A DNA stretch of 25,817 nt from Pseudomonadota bacterium (GCA_023431205.1 JAEYXQ010000102.1:1-25817), one strand, 5' to 3'. Shown: positions 1-9,386, counted from the stretch's first letter. The notes: generated from the letters alone by a model not told the origin. Made by a program: numbers and translations.

Positions 1-168
1 GTCTTCTTCTTCTTTGCGATGACGAAGTCGATCGTTCCCCGCTACCGCTATGACCAACTGATGCGGATCGGCTGGAAGCTGTTCCTGCCGCTGTCGCTGG
101 TGATGGTTGTTGTCGTTGCTTTTGTCCTCAAGCTCACGGGCTGGGGTTGGCATGGAGGTGTCGCCTGA
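1..168 (+). CDS. nuoH: NADH-quinone oxidoreductase subunit H, C-terminal end (partial)
   Basis: The window opens inside this gene; 55 codons in frame 1 run to a TGA at 166-168. NuoH is the membrane subunit of complex I that helps form the quinone pocket and links the peripheral arm to the proton-pumping arm. The visible tail has the family's PRYRYDQLMRIGWK stretch (residues about 14-27 of the fragment) followed by a hydrophobic helix and a short hydrophilic end. The stop shares one base with the nuoI start, as expected of translationally coupled nuo genes. The start and most of the protein lie outside the window. Identity rests on the conserved motif and on the nuoI-N genes that follow. Confidence 0.93.
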   Translation, partial: VFFFFAMTKSIVPRYRYDQLMRIGWKLFLPLSLVMVVVVAFVLKLTGWGWHGGVA

Positions 169-656
169 TGCGAGCCCGCCAGTTCATCAATACGCTCCTG
201 TTGCAGGAGCTCTTCGCGGGCTTTTTCCTGGCGATGAAGTACTTCTTCGCGCCCAAGCCCACGGTGAACTATCCTTTCGAGAAGGGGCCGGTGTCGCCCC
301 GCTTCCGCGGCGAGCATGCCCTGCGTCGCTACCCCAACGGGGAAGAGCGCTGCATCGCATGCAAGCTGTGCGAGGCCATCTGCCCGGCCCAGGCCATCAC
401 CATCGAAGCCGGCCCACGCCAGAACGACGGCACGCGCCGCACGGTTCGCTACGACATCGACATGGTGAAGTGCATCTATTGCGGCTTCTGCCAGGAAGCC
501 TGCCCAGTGGATGCCATCGTGGAAGGCCCCAACTTCGAATTCGCCACCGAGACGCGCGAGGAGCTCTATTTCTCCAAGGAGAAACTGCTCGCCAACGGCG
601 ACCGCTGGGAGCGGGAGATCGCTGCCCAAATCGCCGCTGACGCGCCCTACCGCTGA
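168..656 (+). CDS. nuoI: NADH-quinone oxidoreductase subunit I (2x[4Fe-4S] ferredoxin-like)
   Basis: 162-aa peripheral-arm subunit of complex I that carries clusters N6a and N6b and passes electrons toward N2 and quinone. Two ferredoxin motifs are visible: CIACKLCEAICP (Cys 62, 65, 68, 72) and CIYCGFCQEACP (Cys 102, 105, 108, 112). All eight cluster ligands are present. I chose the ATG at 168, which overlaps the nuoH stop by one base, because it gives the usual family start (MRARQFINT...). An in-frame ATG at 147 would add seven residues inside nuoH and is unlikely. Eight bases separate it from nuoJ. Length and context fit NuoI of alphaproteobacteria. Confidence 0.97.
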   Translation: MRARQFINTLLLQELFAGFFLAMKYFFAPKPTVNYPFEKGPVSPRFRGEHALRRYPNGEERCIACKLCEAICPAQAITIEAGPRQNDGTRRTVRYDIDMVKCIYCGFCQEACPVDAIVEGPNFEFATETREELYFSKEKLLANGDRWEREIAAQIAADAPYR

Positions 657-664
657 GAGCAAGC

Positions 665-1273
665 ATGACCCTCCCGCTCTTCTTTTTCTATCTGTTCTCG
701 GCAGTGGCCATCGCTTCGGCAGTCATGGTCATCTCTGCGCGCAATCCCGTGCACGCGGTGCTGTTCCTGATCCTGGCCTTCTTCAATGCCTCGGGCCTGT
801 TCATGCTGGCAGGGGCGGAGTTCCTGGCCCTGCTGTTGATCGTGGTCTATGTGGGCGCCGTTGCGGTCCTCTTCCTGTTCGTCGTGATGATGCTGGACGT
901 GGACTTCGCCTCGCTCAGGCAGGGCTTCCTGCAGTATGCCCCGATCGGGGTCGTGGTCGGTGCGATTCTGCTGCTCGAGCTCTTGCTGCTGGCTGGCAGC
1001 TTCGTGGTGTCGCCGGAAGCGGCGGGCGGTTCGGCGCTGCCCATCAGCGATGGCGTGGACAACATGCGGGCATTGGGGCTGGTGCTTTACACGCGCTACG
1101 TCTTCCTGTTCCAGGGTGCGGGTGCCGTTCTGCTGGTCGCCATGATCGGCGCCATCGTGCTGACGCTGCGGCACCGCAGCAACGCCAAGCGGCAGAACCC
1201 CGTCGAGCAGGTGGCGCGCCAGCGCTCCGAGACGCTGGAAGTCGTCAAGGTCAAGAGCGGTCAGGGATTGTAG
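665..1273 (+). CDS. nuoJ: NADH-quinone oxidoreductase subunit J
   Basis: 202-aa integral membrane subunit of complex I. The sequence is almost wholly hydrophobic, with about five membrane segments. It contains the conserved stretch VYVGAVAVLFLFVVMMLD (about residues 60-77), which in the family forms the helix with a pi-bulge that couples quinone reduction to the antiporter-like subunits. The C-terminal 30 residues are charged and probably cytoplasmic. ATG 665 lies 8 bases after nuoI. The stop codon TAG overlaps the ribosome binding site of nuoK, which suggests coupled translation. Length is usual for alphaproteobacteria. Confidence 0.96.
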   Translation: MTLPLFFFYLFSAVAIASAVMVISARNPVHAVLFLILAFFNASGLFMLAGAEFLALLLIVVYVGAVAVLFLFVVMMLDVDFASLRQGFLQYAPIGVVVGAILLLELLLLAGSFVVSPEAAGGSALPISDGVDNMRALGLVLYTRYVFLFQGAGAVLLVAMIGAIVLTLRHRSNAKRQNPVEQVARQRSETLEVVKVKSGQGL

Positions 1274-1282
1274 GAGGCAAGA

Positions 1283-1597
1283 ATGGGCTTGGGTATCGGG
1301 CTCGGTCACTACCTGACCGTGGCAGCCATTCTGTTCACGCTCGGCGTGTTCGGTATTTTCATCAATCGCAAGAACATCATCGTCATTCTGATGTCGGTCG
1401 AACTGCTGCTGCTCGCAGTCAACCTGAACCTCGTTGCCTTCAGCGCCGAACTCGGCGATCTGCAGGGCCAGGTGTTCGCGCTGCTGATCCTCACCGTCGC
1501 GGCGGCTGAAGCGGCGATCGGCCTTGCCATCCTGGTGATCTTCTATCGCAGCCGCGGCACCATCGCGGTTGAAGACGTCAACGCACTGAAGGGCTGA
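1283..1597 (+). CDS. nuoK: NADH-quinone oxidoreductase subunit K
   Basis: 104-aa membrane subunit of complex I (ND4L homologue) with three hydrophobic helices. The two buried glutamates needed for proton transfer in the family are present: Glu40 in SVELLLLAVN and Glu76 in AAAEAAIG (they correspond to E36 and E72 of the E. coli protein). The start ATG 1283 is preceded by GGAGG at 1273-1277, which overlaps the nuoJ stop. The protein is two residues longer at the N-terminus than many homologues (MGLGIGLGHY). It sits between nuoJ and nuoL as usual. Confidence 0.96.
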   Translation: MGLGIGLGHYLTVAAILFTLGVFGIFINRKNIIVILMSVELLLLAVNLNLVAFSAELGDLQGQVFALLILTVAAAEAAIGLAILVIFYRSRGTIAVEDVNALKG

Positions 1598-1608
1598 GAA
1601 ACACCGCT

Positions 1609-3741
1609 ATGATCATTCAGGCGATCGTTTTCCTGCCCCTGGTGGGGGCGCTTATTGCTGGTCTTCTGGGCCGCAGCATCGGTCATCGGCCAAGTGAATT
1701 CATCACCACCGGCCTGCTCATCATTGCAGCCGTGCTGAGCTGGGTCGTGTTCATTCCGGTCGCCTTCGGCGGCGGGCTCGTGGGGGCCGAAAGCGACGGG
1801 CACACGGCCGTGCTCAAGGTCGAGGTGATGCGCTGGGTGCAGGTCGGCGAGATGGACCTGCGCTGGATCCTGCGCGTGGACACGCTCACTGCCATCATGC
1901 TGGTGGTGGTCAACACCGTGTCTGCCTTGGTGCACCTCTATTCCATCGGCTACATGAACGAGGATCCGCACCGGTCGCGCTTCTTCGCCTACCTGTCGCT
2001 GTTCACCTTCGCCATGCTGATGCTGGTGACGGCTGACAACTTCCTCCAGATGTTCTTCGGCTGGGAAGGTGTGGGCCTGGCGTCCTACCTGCTGATCGGC
2101 TTCTGGTACACGCGGCCTTCCGCCAATGCTGCAGCGATGAAGGCGTTCGTCGTCAACCGGGTCGGAGACTTCGGTTTCCTGCTGGGCATCTTCGGCGCCT
2201 TCCTCGTGCTGGGGCACATCGACTTCGATGGCGCCTTCCACACTGTCGACGGCTTCGCCCAGACCGGCCTGCCGGTGTTCCGCTTCCTCGCCTGGGACGT
2301 GGACGCGATGACCGTGATCTGCCTGCTGCTGTTCATGGGCGCGATGGGCAAGTCGGCGCAGTTCCTGCTGCACACCTGGCTGCCGGACGCCATGGAAGGC
2401 CCGACCCCGGTGTCGGCCCTGATCCATGCTGCGACCATGGTGACCGCGGGCGTGTTTATGGTGGCTCGCCTGTCGCCGCTGTTCGAGACTTCGCCTACGG
2501 CTTTGACCGTGGTGATCATTATCGGCGCGATCACCGCCTTCTTTGCCGCGACCGTCGGCTTGGTGCAGAACGACATCAAGCGCGTGATCGCCTACTCCAC
2601 CTGCTCGCAGCTCGGCTACATGTTCGTGGCGCTTGGGGCAGGGGCCTACTCCGCAGGCGTTTTCCACCTGTTCACGCACGCTTTCTTCAAGGCGCTGCTG
2701 TTCCTCGGCGCCGGTTCGGTGATCCATGCGATGCACCATGAGCAGGACATGCGGAACATGGGTGGCCTGAGGAAGAAGATCCCGATCACCTACGCCATGA
2801 TGATGATAGGTACGCTGGCCCTGACCGGCGTGGGCATCCCGGGTACCAGCCTCGGCTTCGCAGGGTTCTTCTCCAAGGACTCCATCATCGAGGCGTCGTA
2901 TGCGGTTGGTGGAAACCTCGGCATGTTTGCCTTCGGCCTCCTGGTTGCGGCTGCGGTGCTGACCAGCTTCTACTCCTGGCGCCTGGTTCACCTGACGTTC
3001 CATGGCTCGCCGCGTGACGCTCACCATGACCACGCTGGTGCGCATCCCGATCCGGCGCATAGCGACCCGGAAACCCATCACGAGCCGATCGACGACAGCA
3101 ACGCCAATCATGCCCATGCAGCGCATGCGCATGACGACCATGGTCACGGCCACCACGGCTCTGCCTATGACAACGCCCATGAGTCACCGAGCGTGATGCT
3201 GGTGCCGCTCTATGTGCTTGCCGCAGGTGCGGTTCTGGCCGGTGCGGTGTTCTACGGCATGTTCTTCCACGAGGTGGAGCACATCGAGCACTTCTTCGCC
3301 GGTTCGATCGTGGTGGACCACGAGATCATCGAGGCGGCTCACCATGTGCCGCTTTGGGTGAAGTGGAGCGCAACCATCGCGATGATCATCGGCTTCGTCG
3401 CCGCCTGGTACATGTACATCCGCCGTCCGGACGTACCCGGCCGTCTCGCTGCTGCGAACCAGGGCCTCTACAAGTTCCTGCTGAACAAGTGGTACTTCGA
3501 CGAGCTCTACAACACGATCTTCGTGAAGCCGGCGCTCTGGGTCGGGCGTGCCTTCTGGCATGGCTTCGATGACGCGCTGGTGGACAAGACCCTTACGGAG
3601 GGCCTGGGTCGGCGCGTGCAGAACGTCACCTCCTGGGTGGTCAAGCTCCAGTCGGGATACCTCTACCACTATGCCTTCGCCATGCTGATCGGCATTGCGG
3701 CGCTGTTGACCTGGGCCATCGCGGCCGGGGGACTGATCTGA
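1609..3741 (+). CDS. nuoL: NADH-quinone oxidoreductase subunit L (antiporter-like, with His-rich loop)
   Basis: 710-aa distal antiporter-like subunit of complex I, with many membrane helices, the proton-conducting core, and the long C-terminal lateral helix expected near residues 590-690. Recognisable stretches are FFGWEGVGLASYLLIGFWY (Glu of TM5), LLHTWLPDAMEGPTPVSALIHAATMVTAG and VIAYSTCSQLGYM. The protein is longer than the E. coli one (613 aa). Much of the excess is a hydrophilic loop at residues 465-525 with 16 histidines between residues 472 and 524, many as HH, HxH or HAHAAHAH. Such loops occur in some rhizobial NuoL proteins. The stop shares one base with the nuoM start. Confidence 0.97.
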   Translation: MIIQAIVFLPLVGALIAGLLGRSIGHRPSEFITTGLLIIAAVLSWVVFIPVAFGGGLVGAESDGHTAVLKVEVMRWVQVGEMDLRWILRVDTLTAIMLVVVNTVSALVHLYSIGYMNEDPHRSRFFAYLSLFTFAMLMLVTADNFLQMFFGWEGVGLASYLLIGFWYTRPSANAAAMKAFVVNRVGDFGFLLGIFGAFLVLGHIDFDGAFHTVDGFAQTGLPVFRFLAWDVDAMTVICLLLFMGAMGKSAQFLLHTWLPDAMEGPTPVSALIHAATMVTAGVFMVARLSPLFETSPTALTVVIIIGAITAFFAATVGLVQNDIKRVIAYSTCSQLGYMFVALGAGAYSAGVFHLFTHAFFKALLFLGAGSVIHAMHHEQDMRNMGGLRKKIPITYAMMMIGTLALTGVGIPGTSLGFAGFFSKDSIIEASYAVGGNLGMFAFGLLVAAAVLTSFYSWRLVHLTFHGSPRDAHHDHAGAHPDPAHSDPETHHEPIDDSNANHAHAAHAHDDHGHGHHGSAYDNAHESPSVMLVPLYVLAAGAVLAGAVFYGMFFHEVEHIEHFFAGSIVVDHEIIEAAHHVPLWVKWSATIAMIIGFVAAWYMYIRRPDVPGRLAAANQGLYKFLLNKWYFDELYNTIFVKPALWVGRAFWHGFDDALVDKTLTEGLGRRVQNVTSWVVKLQSGYLYHYAFAMLIGIAALLTWAIAAGGLI

Positions 3742-5315
3742 TGACGTTCGAGAACACCATCCTGTCGATCCTGACCTGGCTGCCGCTCGTTGGCGCGGCC
3801 GTGCTCATGGTCACGCCCAGGGCCGCCGTCAACGCCATCCGTTGGATGGCGCTGATCGTGACACTGATTGTCTTCGTCCTCTCGCTAGCGCTCTGGCAGA
3901 GCTTCGATGCGAGCAATCCGGGCTTCCAGTTCGTCGTCAACGTCCCCTGGATCGGCGACAACATCGGCTATCGTGTCGGCGTCGACGGCATCTCGGTCCT
4001 GTTCGTCGTGCTTTCCGCCCTGCTGATGCCGGCGGCGGTTCTTTCCAGCTGGGGCTCCGTGCAGGAGCGGGTGAAGGAATACATGATCGTATTCCTGATC
4101 CTCGAAACCCTGATGATCGGCGTGTTCACCACGCTCGATCTGGCGATGTTCTACGTCTTCTTCGAAGGCACGCTGCTGCCGATGTTCCTCATCATCGGCA
4201 TCTGGGGTGGCTCGGCCCGTATCCAGGCGGCTTACAAGTTCTTCTTCTACACCTTTGTCGGCTCGGTGCTGATGCTGGTGGCGATGATGGCGATGTATTG
4301 GAGCGCCGGGACGACCGACATCACGCGCTTGCTGACCCATGACTTCCCGTCCTCGTGGCAGCCGTGGCTGTGGTGGGCGTTCTTCCTGTCACTGGCCGTA
4401 AAGATGCCGATGTGGCCGCTGCACCGCTGGCTGCCGGAAGCACACGTGCAGGCTCCGACTGCGGGTTCGGTGATCCTGGCGGCGATCCTGCTGAAGCTTG
4501 GCGGCTACGGTTTCCTGCGCTTCAGCCTGCCGATGTTCCCCGAGGCGTCGGCACAGTTCGCCAATGTGATCTTCTTCCTGTCGGTGGCGGCGATCATCAT
4601 CACCTCGCTGGTGGCGCTGGTGCAGACCGACATCAAGAAGCTGATCGCGTACTCGTCCGTGGCGCATATGGGCTTCGTGACCATGGGTATCTTCGCGGGT
4701 AACGCTCTCGGTATCCAGGGCGCCATGTTCCAGATGCTGTCGCACGGCATCGTCTCTGGCGCGCTGTTCCTTTGCGTCGGCGTTATCTACGACCGGATGC
4801 ACACCCGCGACATTGCCGCCTATGGCGGCCTGGTGGAGCGTATGCCGCGCTATGCGTTCGCTTTCATGGTCTTCACCATGGCCAATGTCGGTCTTCCGGG
4901 CACGTCTGGGTTCGTCGGTGAATTTCTCACCATGATGGGCGTGTTCCAGGTGAACACCACGGTAGCGTTTGTTGCCGCTCTGGGTGTCATTCTGTCCGCG
5001 GCTTATGCGCTTTGGCTCTATCGCCGGGTGATCTTCGGGGCGCTGACCAAGGATAGCCTCAAGGGACTGCTGGACCTCGACCTCAAGGAAAAGGTCGTGC
5101 TTTATCCGCTGCTTGTGCTGACCATCGTCTTCGGTTTCTACCCGATGCCGATCCTCGACACGACTGCCGCGGCCGTCGACAACCTCGTGGCCCAGTACAG
5201 CGCCGCCACTGGTGCCGATCCGGCCGTTGCACTGGCTGATGCACAGGCGGAACTTGTTTATGCAGCGTCGGAAGCCGGGGCTGCCGCCGAAGCGGCCCAG
5301 CCGGCTGCACACTAG
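3741..5315 (+). CDS. nuoM: NADH-quinone oxidoreductase subunit M
   Basis: 524-aa antiporter-like, proton-pumping subunit of complex I. Visible family stretches include FFEGTLLPMFLIIGIWGG with the essential TM5 glutamate, KMPMWPLHRWLPEAHVQAPTAGS, and KKLIAYSSVAHMGFV with the conserved lysine. ATG 3741 overlaps the nuoL stop (TGATG), so translation is probably coupled. The last 40 residues form a non-hydrophobic, Ala-rich tail (about residues 485-524) that is longer than in E. coli NuoM; I see no motif in it. A ribosome binding site for nuoN begins just after the stop. Confidence 0.97.
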   Translation: MTFENTILSILTWLPLVGAAVLMVTPRAAVNAIRWMALIVTLIVFVLSLALWQSFDASNPGFQFVVNVPWIGDNIGYRVGVDGISVLFVVLSALLMPAAVLSSWGSVQERVKEYMIVFLILETLMIGVFTTLDLAMFYVFFEGTLLPMFLIIGIWGGSARIQAAYKFFFYTFVGSVLMLVAMMAMYWSAGTTDITRLLTHDFPSSWQPWLWWAFFLSLAVKMPMWPLHRWLPEAHVQAPTAGSVILAAILLKLGGYGFLRFSLPMFPEASAQFANVIFFLSVAAIIITSLVALVQTDIKKLIAYSSVAHMGFVTMGIFAGNALGIQGAMFQMLSHGIVSGALFLCVGVIYDRMHTRDIAAYGGLVERMPRYAFAFMVFTMANVGLPGTSGFVGEFLTMMGVFQVNTTVAFVAALGVILSAAYALWLYRRVIFGALTKDSLKGLLDLDLKEKVVLYPLLVLTIVFGFYPMPILDTTAAAVDNLVAQYSAATGADPAVALADAQAELVYAASEAGAAAEAAQPAAH

Positions 5316-5324
5316 GAGAGCAAG

Positions 5325-6770
5325 GTGAACTCGGACGTTATTGATTTCGCGAGCCTCGCTCCTGCCTACCCAGAGCTGGCGGTGGCTGTGGGAGCTCTGG
5401 TGCTGCTGTTGCTGGGTGTGATCATCAACAAGGAGCGCTCCACCGTCGTCAGCCTGGCCGCGGTTCTGGTGCTGGTTTTGGCGGGTTTTGTTCTGCTTTT
5501 CGTTCCCGCCGAGGGCGTGTTGTTCAACGGCCTGTTCATAAATGACAGCCTGGCGCGGTTCATGAAGGTACTGGTGCTGGGGGGCTCTGCCTTTGCCCTC
5601 CTGCTGGCGATGCCGCGGGCGGAAGAATACGGCACCCACAAGTACGAGTTCTCCGTGCTCGTGGTGCTCTCGACGCTCGGCATGATGGCGATGGTTTCGG
5701 CCAACGACCTGATGACCCTCTATGTCGGTCTTGAACTACAGTCGCTGGCCGCCTATGTGCTCGCTTCGATCAAGCGAGACGATGGGCGTGCGACGGAAGC
5801 GGGCCTGAAGTACTTCGTGCTTGGCGCGCTGTCCTCCGGCATCCTGCTCTACGGTGCCTCGCTGATCTATGGCTTCACCGGCCATACCAACCTGCAGGAG
5901 ATTGTGCTGGCGATCGCGGGAGAGGGCCGGTCGATCGGGCTGATCTTCGGAGTGGTGTTCCTGCTGGCTGGCGTTGCGTTCAAGCTTTCGGCCGTGCCGT
6001 TCCACATGTGGACGCCAGACGTCTACGAGGGTGCGCCGACGCCGGTCACCGCCTTCTTCGCAATGGCGCCCAAGGTTGCGGCGATGACGCTGATGATCCG
6101 GCTGGTGATCGAGGCCTTCGAGCCGATCACCCGGGACTGGCAGCAGATCATCATCTTCCTGTCCATCGCGTCTATGGTGCTGGCCGCCTTCGCGGCGATC
6201 GGGCAGCGCTCCATCAAGCGCCTGATCGCGTACTCCTCCATCGGTCATGTCGGCTTCGCGCTGGTTGGGCTATCGTCCGGTACGCAGGTCGGCGTGGAAG
6301 GCGTGGCGATCTACATGGCGATCTATGTGGCCATGACCTTTGGCCTTTTCGCCTGCCTGCTGTCGCTGCGTACTGAGGCAGGGCCGGTCGAAACGGTTGA
6401 TGACCTTGCCGGCGCGGCGCAGACGCGGCCGTTCTCGGCTGCCATCATGGCCATCCTGATGTTCTCGCTGATCGGCATGCCGCCGTTGGCCGGGTTCTTT
6501 GCCAAGTGGCATGCTTTCCTCGCTGCCGTCGACGCACAGCTTTACCTGTTGGCGGTGATCGGTGTTCTGGCCTCGGCAGTCAGCGCCTTCTACTACCTGC
6601 GGGTGGTGAAGGTGATGTACTTCGACCAGCCGGTGCGCACGTTCCAGGCGGTGCCTGCGGAACTGAACATCATCATGGGGCTGAGCGGCTTCCTGATCGT
6701 CACCTACTACTTCACCGTGGGTGCGCCTCTTGCCAACCTGGCGCACAACGCGGCGGGAAGCCTGTTCTAG
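5325..6770 (+). CDS. nuoN: NADH-quinone oxidoreductase subunit N
   Basis: 481-aa third antiporter-like subunit of complex I, with about 14 hydrophobic helices. It has LYVGLELQSLAAYVLAS with the TM5 glutamate, VPFHMWTPDVYEGAPTPV, and KRLIAYSSIGHVGFA. The start is GTG 5325, with an AGGAG site at 5314-5318. The preceding gene ends at 5315, and no ATG lies near the family start. This is the last nuo gene. The next gene, birA, begins with a GTG directly after the TAG, so the nuo transcript very probably continues into birA. Confidence 0.97.
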   Translation: MNSDVIDFASLAPAYPELAVAVGALVLLLLGVIINKERSTVVSLAAVLVLVLAGFVLLFVPAEGVLFNGLFINDSLARFMKVLVLGGSAFALLLAMPRAEEYGTHKYEFSVLVVLSTLGMMAMVSANDLMTLYVGLELQSLAAYVLASIKRDDGRATEAGLKYFVLGALSSGILLYGASLIYGFTGHTNLQEIVLAIAGEGRSIGLIFGVVFLLAGVAFKLSAVPFHMWTPDVYEGAPTPVTAFFAMAPKVAAMTLMIRLVIEAFEPITRDWQQIIIFLSIASMVLAAFAAIGQRSIKRLIAYSSIGHVGFALVGLSSGTQVGVEGVAIYMAIYVAMTFGLFACLLSLRTEAGPVETVDDLAGAAQTRPFSAAIMAILMFSLIGMPPLAGFFAKWHAFLAAVDAQLYLLAVIGVLASAVSAFYYLRVVKVMYFDQPVRTFQAVPAELNIIMGLSGFLIVTYYFTVGAPLANLAHNAAGSLF

Positions 6771-7601
6771 GTGACGGGCTTCGCCCTCGGGCCCAAGGCG
6801 CGTGCAGCCGGATACCGGCTGCAGGCACAGGACAGCATCGGGTCCACCAACGCCGAGGCGCTTGCGGCTGCTAGCGCAGGAGATGCCGGAGGTCTGTGGA
6901 TCGTTGCTCGGCAACAAACCGCGGGACGGGGACGACGGGGGCGCCCCTGGTCGAGTCCCCACGGCAATCTCGCGGCTTCGCTGCTTCTGTTGCCCGACGT
7001 GGATCCCGCTGTTGCGGCGACGCTCGGGTTCGTTGCCGGGGTGGCGCTGAGCCGGGCTTTGGCGACGGTCTTGCCCGCGGGTCTCGTTCGCATCGGCATC
7101 GACGGTGCCGATGCAGCCGACGGTTCCGGGCGGGTAGCCCTGAAGTGGCCAAACGATGTGCTTGCCGACGGGGCCAAGCTTGCCGGCATCCTGCTGGAAG
7201 CCGGCAAGGCGCCGAGTGGGCGCCAGGCGATCGTGGTCGGTATTGGCATCAACGTAGTCGCTGCCCCCGAGTGGCTGCCGTATCCGGCGACCAGCATTGC
7301 CGGCCTTGGTGTCACCCGCACGGCCGAACAGGTCTTTGAAGTGCTGAGCGACACCTGGGTGGATGCCTTTGCGCTGTGGAACGACGGCAGGAATGTTGCC
7401 GCTGTGCTCGAGCAGTGGCGCGGAGCGGCTGCCGGGATCGGTTCGCCGGTGGCAGTAACCCAGGACGGCCAGACCGTCCGTGGAGTTTTCGAGACGATCG
7501 ATGAGGCGGGGCGATTGATCCTCCGCGCCAACGACAACCGCCGCATCGTGATCACCGCGGGCGACGTGCATTTTGGGGCAACGGCCAGCGCCCGAAGCTG
7601 A
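6771..7601 (+). CDS. birA: Biotin--[acetyl-CoA-carboxylase] ligase
   Basis: 276-aa cytoplasmic enzyme that activates biotin with ATP and attaches it to a lysine of biotin-carboxyl carrier proteins. The nucleotide/biotin loop TAGRGRRGRPW is at residues 50-60 and KWPNDV, with its conserved lysine, at 125-130. The C-terminal small domain follows (about 225-276). There is no N-terminal winged helix as in E. coli BirA, so this is the monofunctional, non-repressor type. The GTG start abuts the nuoN stop with no spacer. The nuoN-birA-rnj order is common in rhizobia and relatives. Confidence 0.93.
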   Translation: MTGFALGPKARAAGYRLQAQDSIGSTNAEALAAASAGDAGGLWIVARQQTAGRGRRGRPWSSPHGNLAASLLLLPDVDPAVAATLGFVAGVALSRALATVLPAGLVRIGIDGADAADGSGRVALKWPNDVLADGAKLAGILLEAGKAPSGRQAIVVGIGINVVAAPEWLPYPATSIAGLGVTRTAEQVFEVLSDTWVDAFALWNDGRNVAAVLEQWRGAAAGIGSPVAVTQDGQTVRGVFETIDEAGRLILRANDNRRIVITAGDVHFGATASARS

Positions 7602-7670
7602 CCACAACACGTATGTCGCGACCGGCGACCGATGATCGCCCGGCGTGACGTCATGAAAGAAAGTAGACCC

Positions 7671-9344
7671 ATGGCAAGGAACCAAAGGGATGAACTCGTT
7701 TTTGTGCCGCTCGGCGGCGTTGGCGAGATCGGCATGAACATGGGCGCCTATGGCTTCGGCCCGGAGCGCTCGCGCAAGTGGATCGTGGTGGATTGTGGTG
7801 TCACCTTCGGCGGGCCGAGCCTGCCGGGGATCGAACTGATCATGCCGAATCCTGAGTTCCTCGAGGAGAACGCCGACGACGTCCTGGCCCTGATCCTGAC
7901 CCACAGTCACGAGGATCATTACGGCGCGGTGCTGGATCTGTGGCCCGGGTTCGAGCTGCCGGTCTATGCCACACCCTTCACCGCGGCCATGCTGGCGGCC
8001 AAGCGGGCAGGGGACGGTATCGTCGACAATGTCGACGTCACCATCATGCAGCCCGGCAAGGCTTTCGAGGTTGGACCGTTCACGGTCGAGCCCATCAACG
8101 TCGCGCACTCCATTCCGGAATCGAACGCCCTGCTGATCACCACGCCGGTTGGGCGGGTGCTCCATACCGGCGACTGGAAGCTCGATCCGACCCCCGTCGC
8201 GAATGCTCCGACAGACGTTGCCCGGCTGCAGCGTATCGGCGAAGACACCAGCGTGCCGCTGGCGCTGATCTGCGACTCCACCAACGCCGTAAAGGACGGC
8301 GAGAGCCCGAGCGAGGCGGACGTTGCCGTTACGCTGGAGAAGCTGATCGCAGAGGCTCCGAACCGCGTCGCCGTGACCACCTTTGCCTCCAATGTGGGCC
8401 GGGTCATTTCCATTGTCCGGGCTGCCGAGAAGGCCGGGCGGCAGGTGGTGATGTCGGGCCGCTCCCTTCATCGCATCATGGGCATCGCCAAGGAACTGGG
8501 GATGCTCGAGGGGCTGCCGCCGCTGCTCGACCAGGACGCCTACAAGAGCATCCCACGGAACAAGTGCGTGCTGATCTGTACCGGTTCGCAGGGCGAGGCG
8601 CGGGCGGCGATCGCGCGGATTGCCCGCGGAGAACACCCGGTGATCGACCTGAACGCCGGCGATCGCATGATCTTCTCGTCCTGGGCTATCCCCGGCAATG
8701 AGCGCGAGGTCATCGATATCCAGAACCGCCTGATCGATAAGGGCATCGAGTTGATCACGCGGGATGATGGGCTGGTGCACGTCACCGGTCACCCCCGCCG
8801 CGGCGAACTGCGCAAGCTCTATGACTGGGTGAAGCCGCAGGTGCTGGTGCCGGTCCATGGCGAGGCCACGCACCTGCAGGCGCACGCGGCGCTTGGGCGT
8901 GAGGCCGGTATTCCCAATGTGTGCGAGGCTCGCAACGGCGACATGGTGCGCCTGTTCCCCGAGCCGATGACCTTCCCGGCTGAGGTGCGGGTGGGCGAGC
9001 TTTATCTCGACGGGCTGGTGCTCTGCACCCCGGAAGAGTCTGGCGTGAAGGATCGTCGGCGGCTGTCGTTCGGCGGCCACGTCGTGGTCAGCCTCTGCGT
9101 CAACAGCAATGGCCAGGTCGTCTCCAAGCCGCAATATTCCATCGAGGGATTGCCGGAGACCGAGGACGAGTCCGTGTCGGAGCTCGTGAGCGATGCCGTG
9201 AACGGCGTGCTGAAGTCGATGCCTCCCAAGCGGCGGGCCGACCCGGAGGCGCTGAACTCTGCCATCTTCAAGGCCGTGCGCAACGAGGTGAATGCGTATT
9301 GGGGCCGCAAGCCCAACGTGTCCGTCTTCGTCCATCGCACCTGA
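7671..9344 (+). CDS. rnj: Ribonuclease J (metallo-beta-lactamase/beta-CASP)
   Basis: 557-aa RNase J, a zinc-dependent 5'-3' exo- and endonuclease for mRNA decay and rRNA maturation in alphaproteobacteria. The zinc motif HSHEDH is at residues 78-83 (metal ligands H78, H80, D82, H83). The beta-CASP domain follows, with CTGSQGEARAAI and later VPVHGEATHL, a His-containing motif. The C-terminal domain begins near residue 450. I chose ATG 7671 because MARNQRDELVFVPLGG matches the family start; in-frame ATGs at 7632 and 7653 would add an unsupported leader. About 70 bases separate it from birA, so it may have its own promoter or ride on the birA transcript. Confidence 0.95.
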   Translation: MARNQRDELVFVPLGGVGEIGMNMGAYGFGPERSRKWIVVDCGVTFGGPSLPGIELIMPNPEFLEENADDVLALILTHSHEDHYGAVLDLWPGFELPVYATPFTAAMLAAKRAGDGIVDNVDVTIMQPGKAFEVGPFTVEPINVAHSIPESNALLITTPVGRVLHTGDWKLDPTPVANAPTDVARLQRIGEDTSVPLALICDSTNAVKDGESPSEADVAVTLEKLIAEAPNRVAVTTFASNVGRVISIVRAAEKAGRQVVMSGRSLHRIMGIAKELGMLEGLPPLLDQDAYKSIPRNKCVLICTGSQGEARAAIARIARGEHPVIDLNAGDRMIFSSWAIPGNEREVIDIQNRLIDKGIELITRDDGLVHVTGHPRRGELRKLYDWVKPQVLVPVHGEATHLQAHAALGREAGIPNVCEARNGDMVRLFPEPMTFPAEVRVGELYLDGLVLCTPEESGVKDRRRLSFGGHVVVSLCVNSNGQVVSKPQYSIEGLPETEDESVSELVSDAVNGVLKSMPPKRRADPEALNSAIFKAVRNEVNAYWGRKPNVSVFVHRT

Positions 9345-9386
9345 GTGATCGGGTGCGTCGGTTCGCGCGCTTTGCGCCAATGACGG

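Noticed and set aside
1543..3180. A 545-codon minus-strand frame opposite nuoL
   Set aside because: It is the antisense of membrane helices and the His-rich loop, with low-complexity His/Gln/Glu sequence, and nuoL is certain.
6270..9380. A 1036-codon open frame on the minus strand opposite birA and rnj
   Set aside because: It lies opposite genes with clear motifs, is rich in Arg, His and Asp and has no recognisable domain; it is a high-G+C shadow frame.
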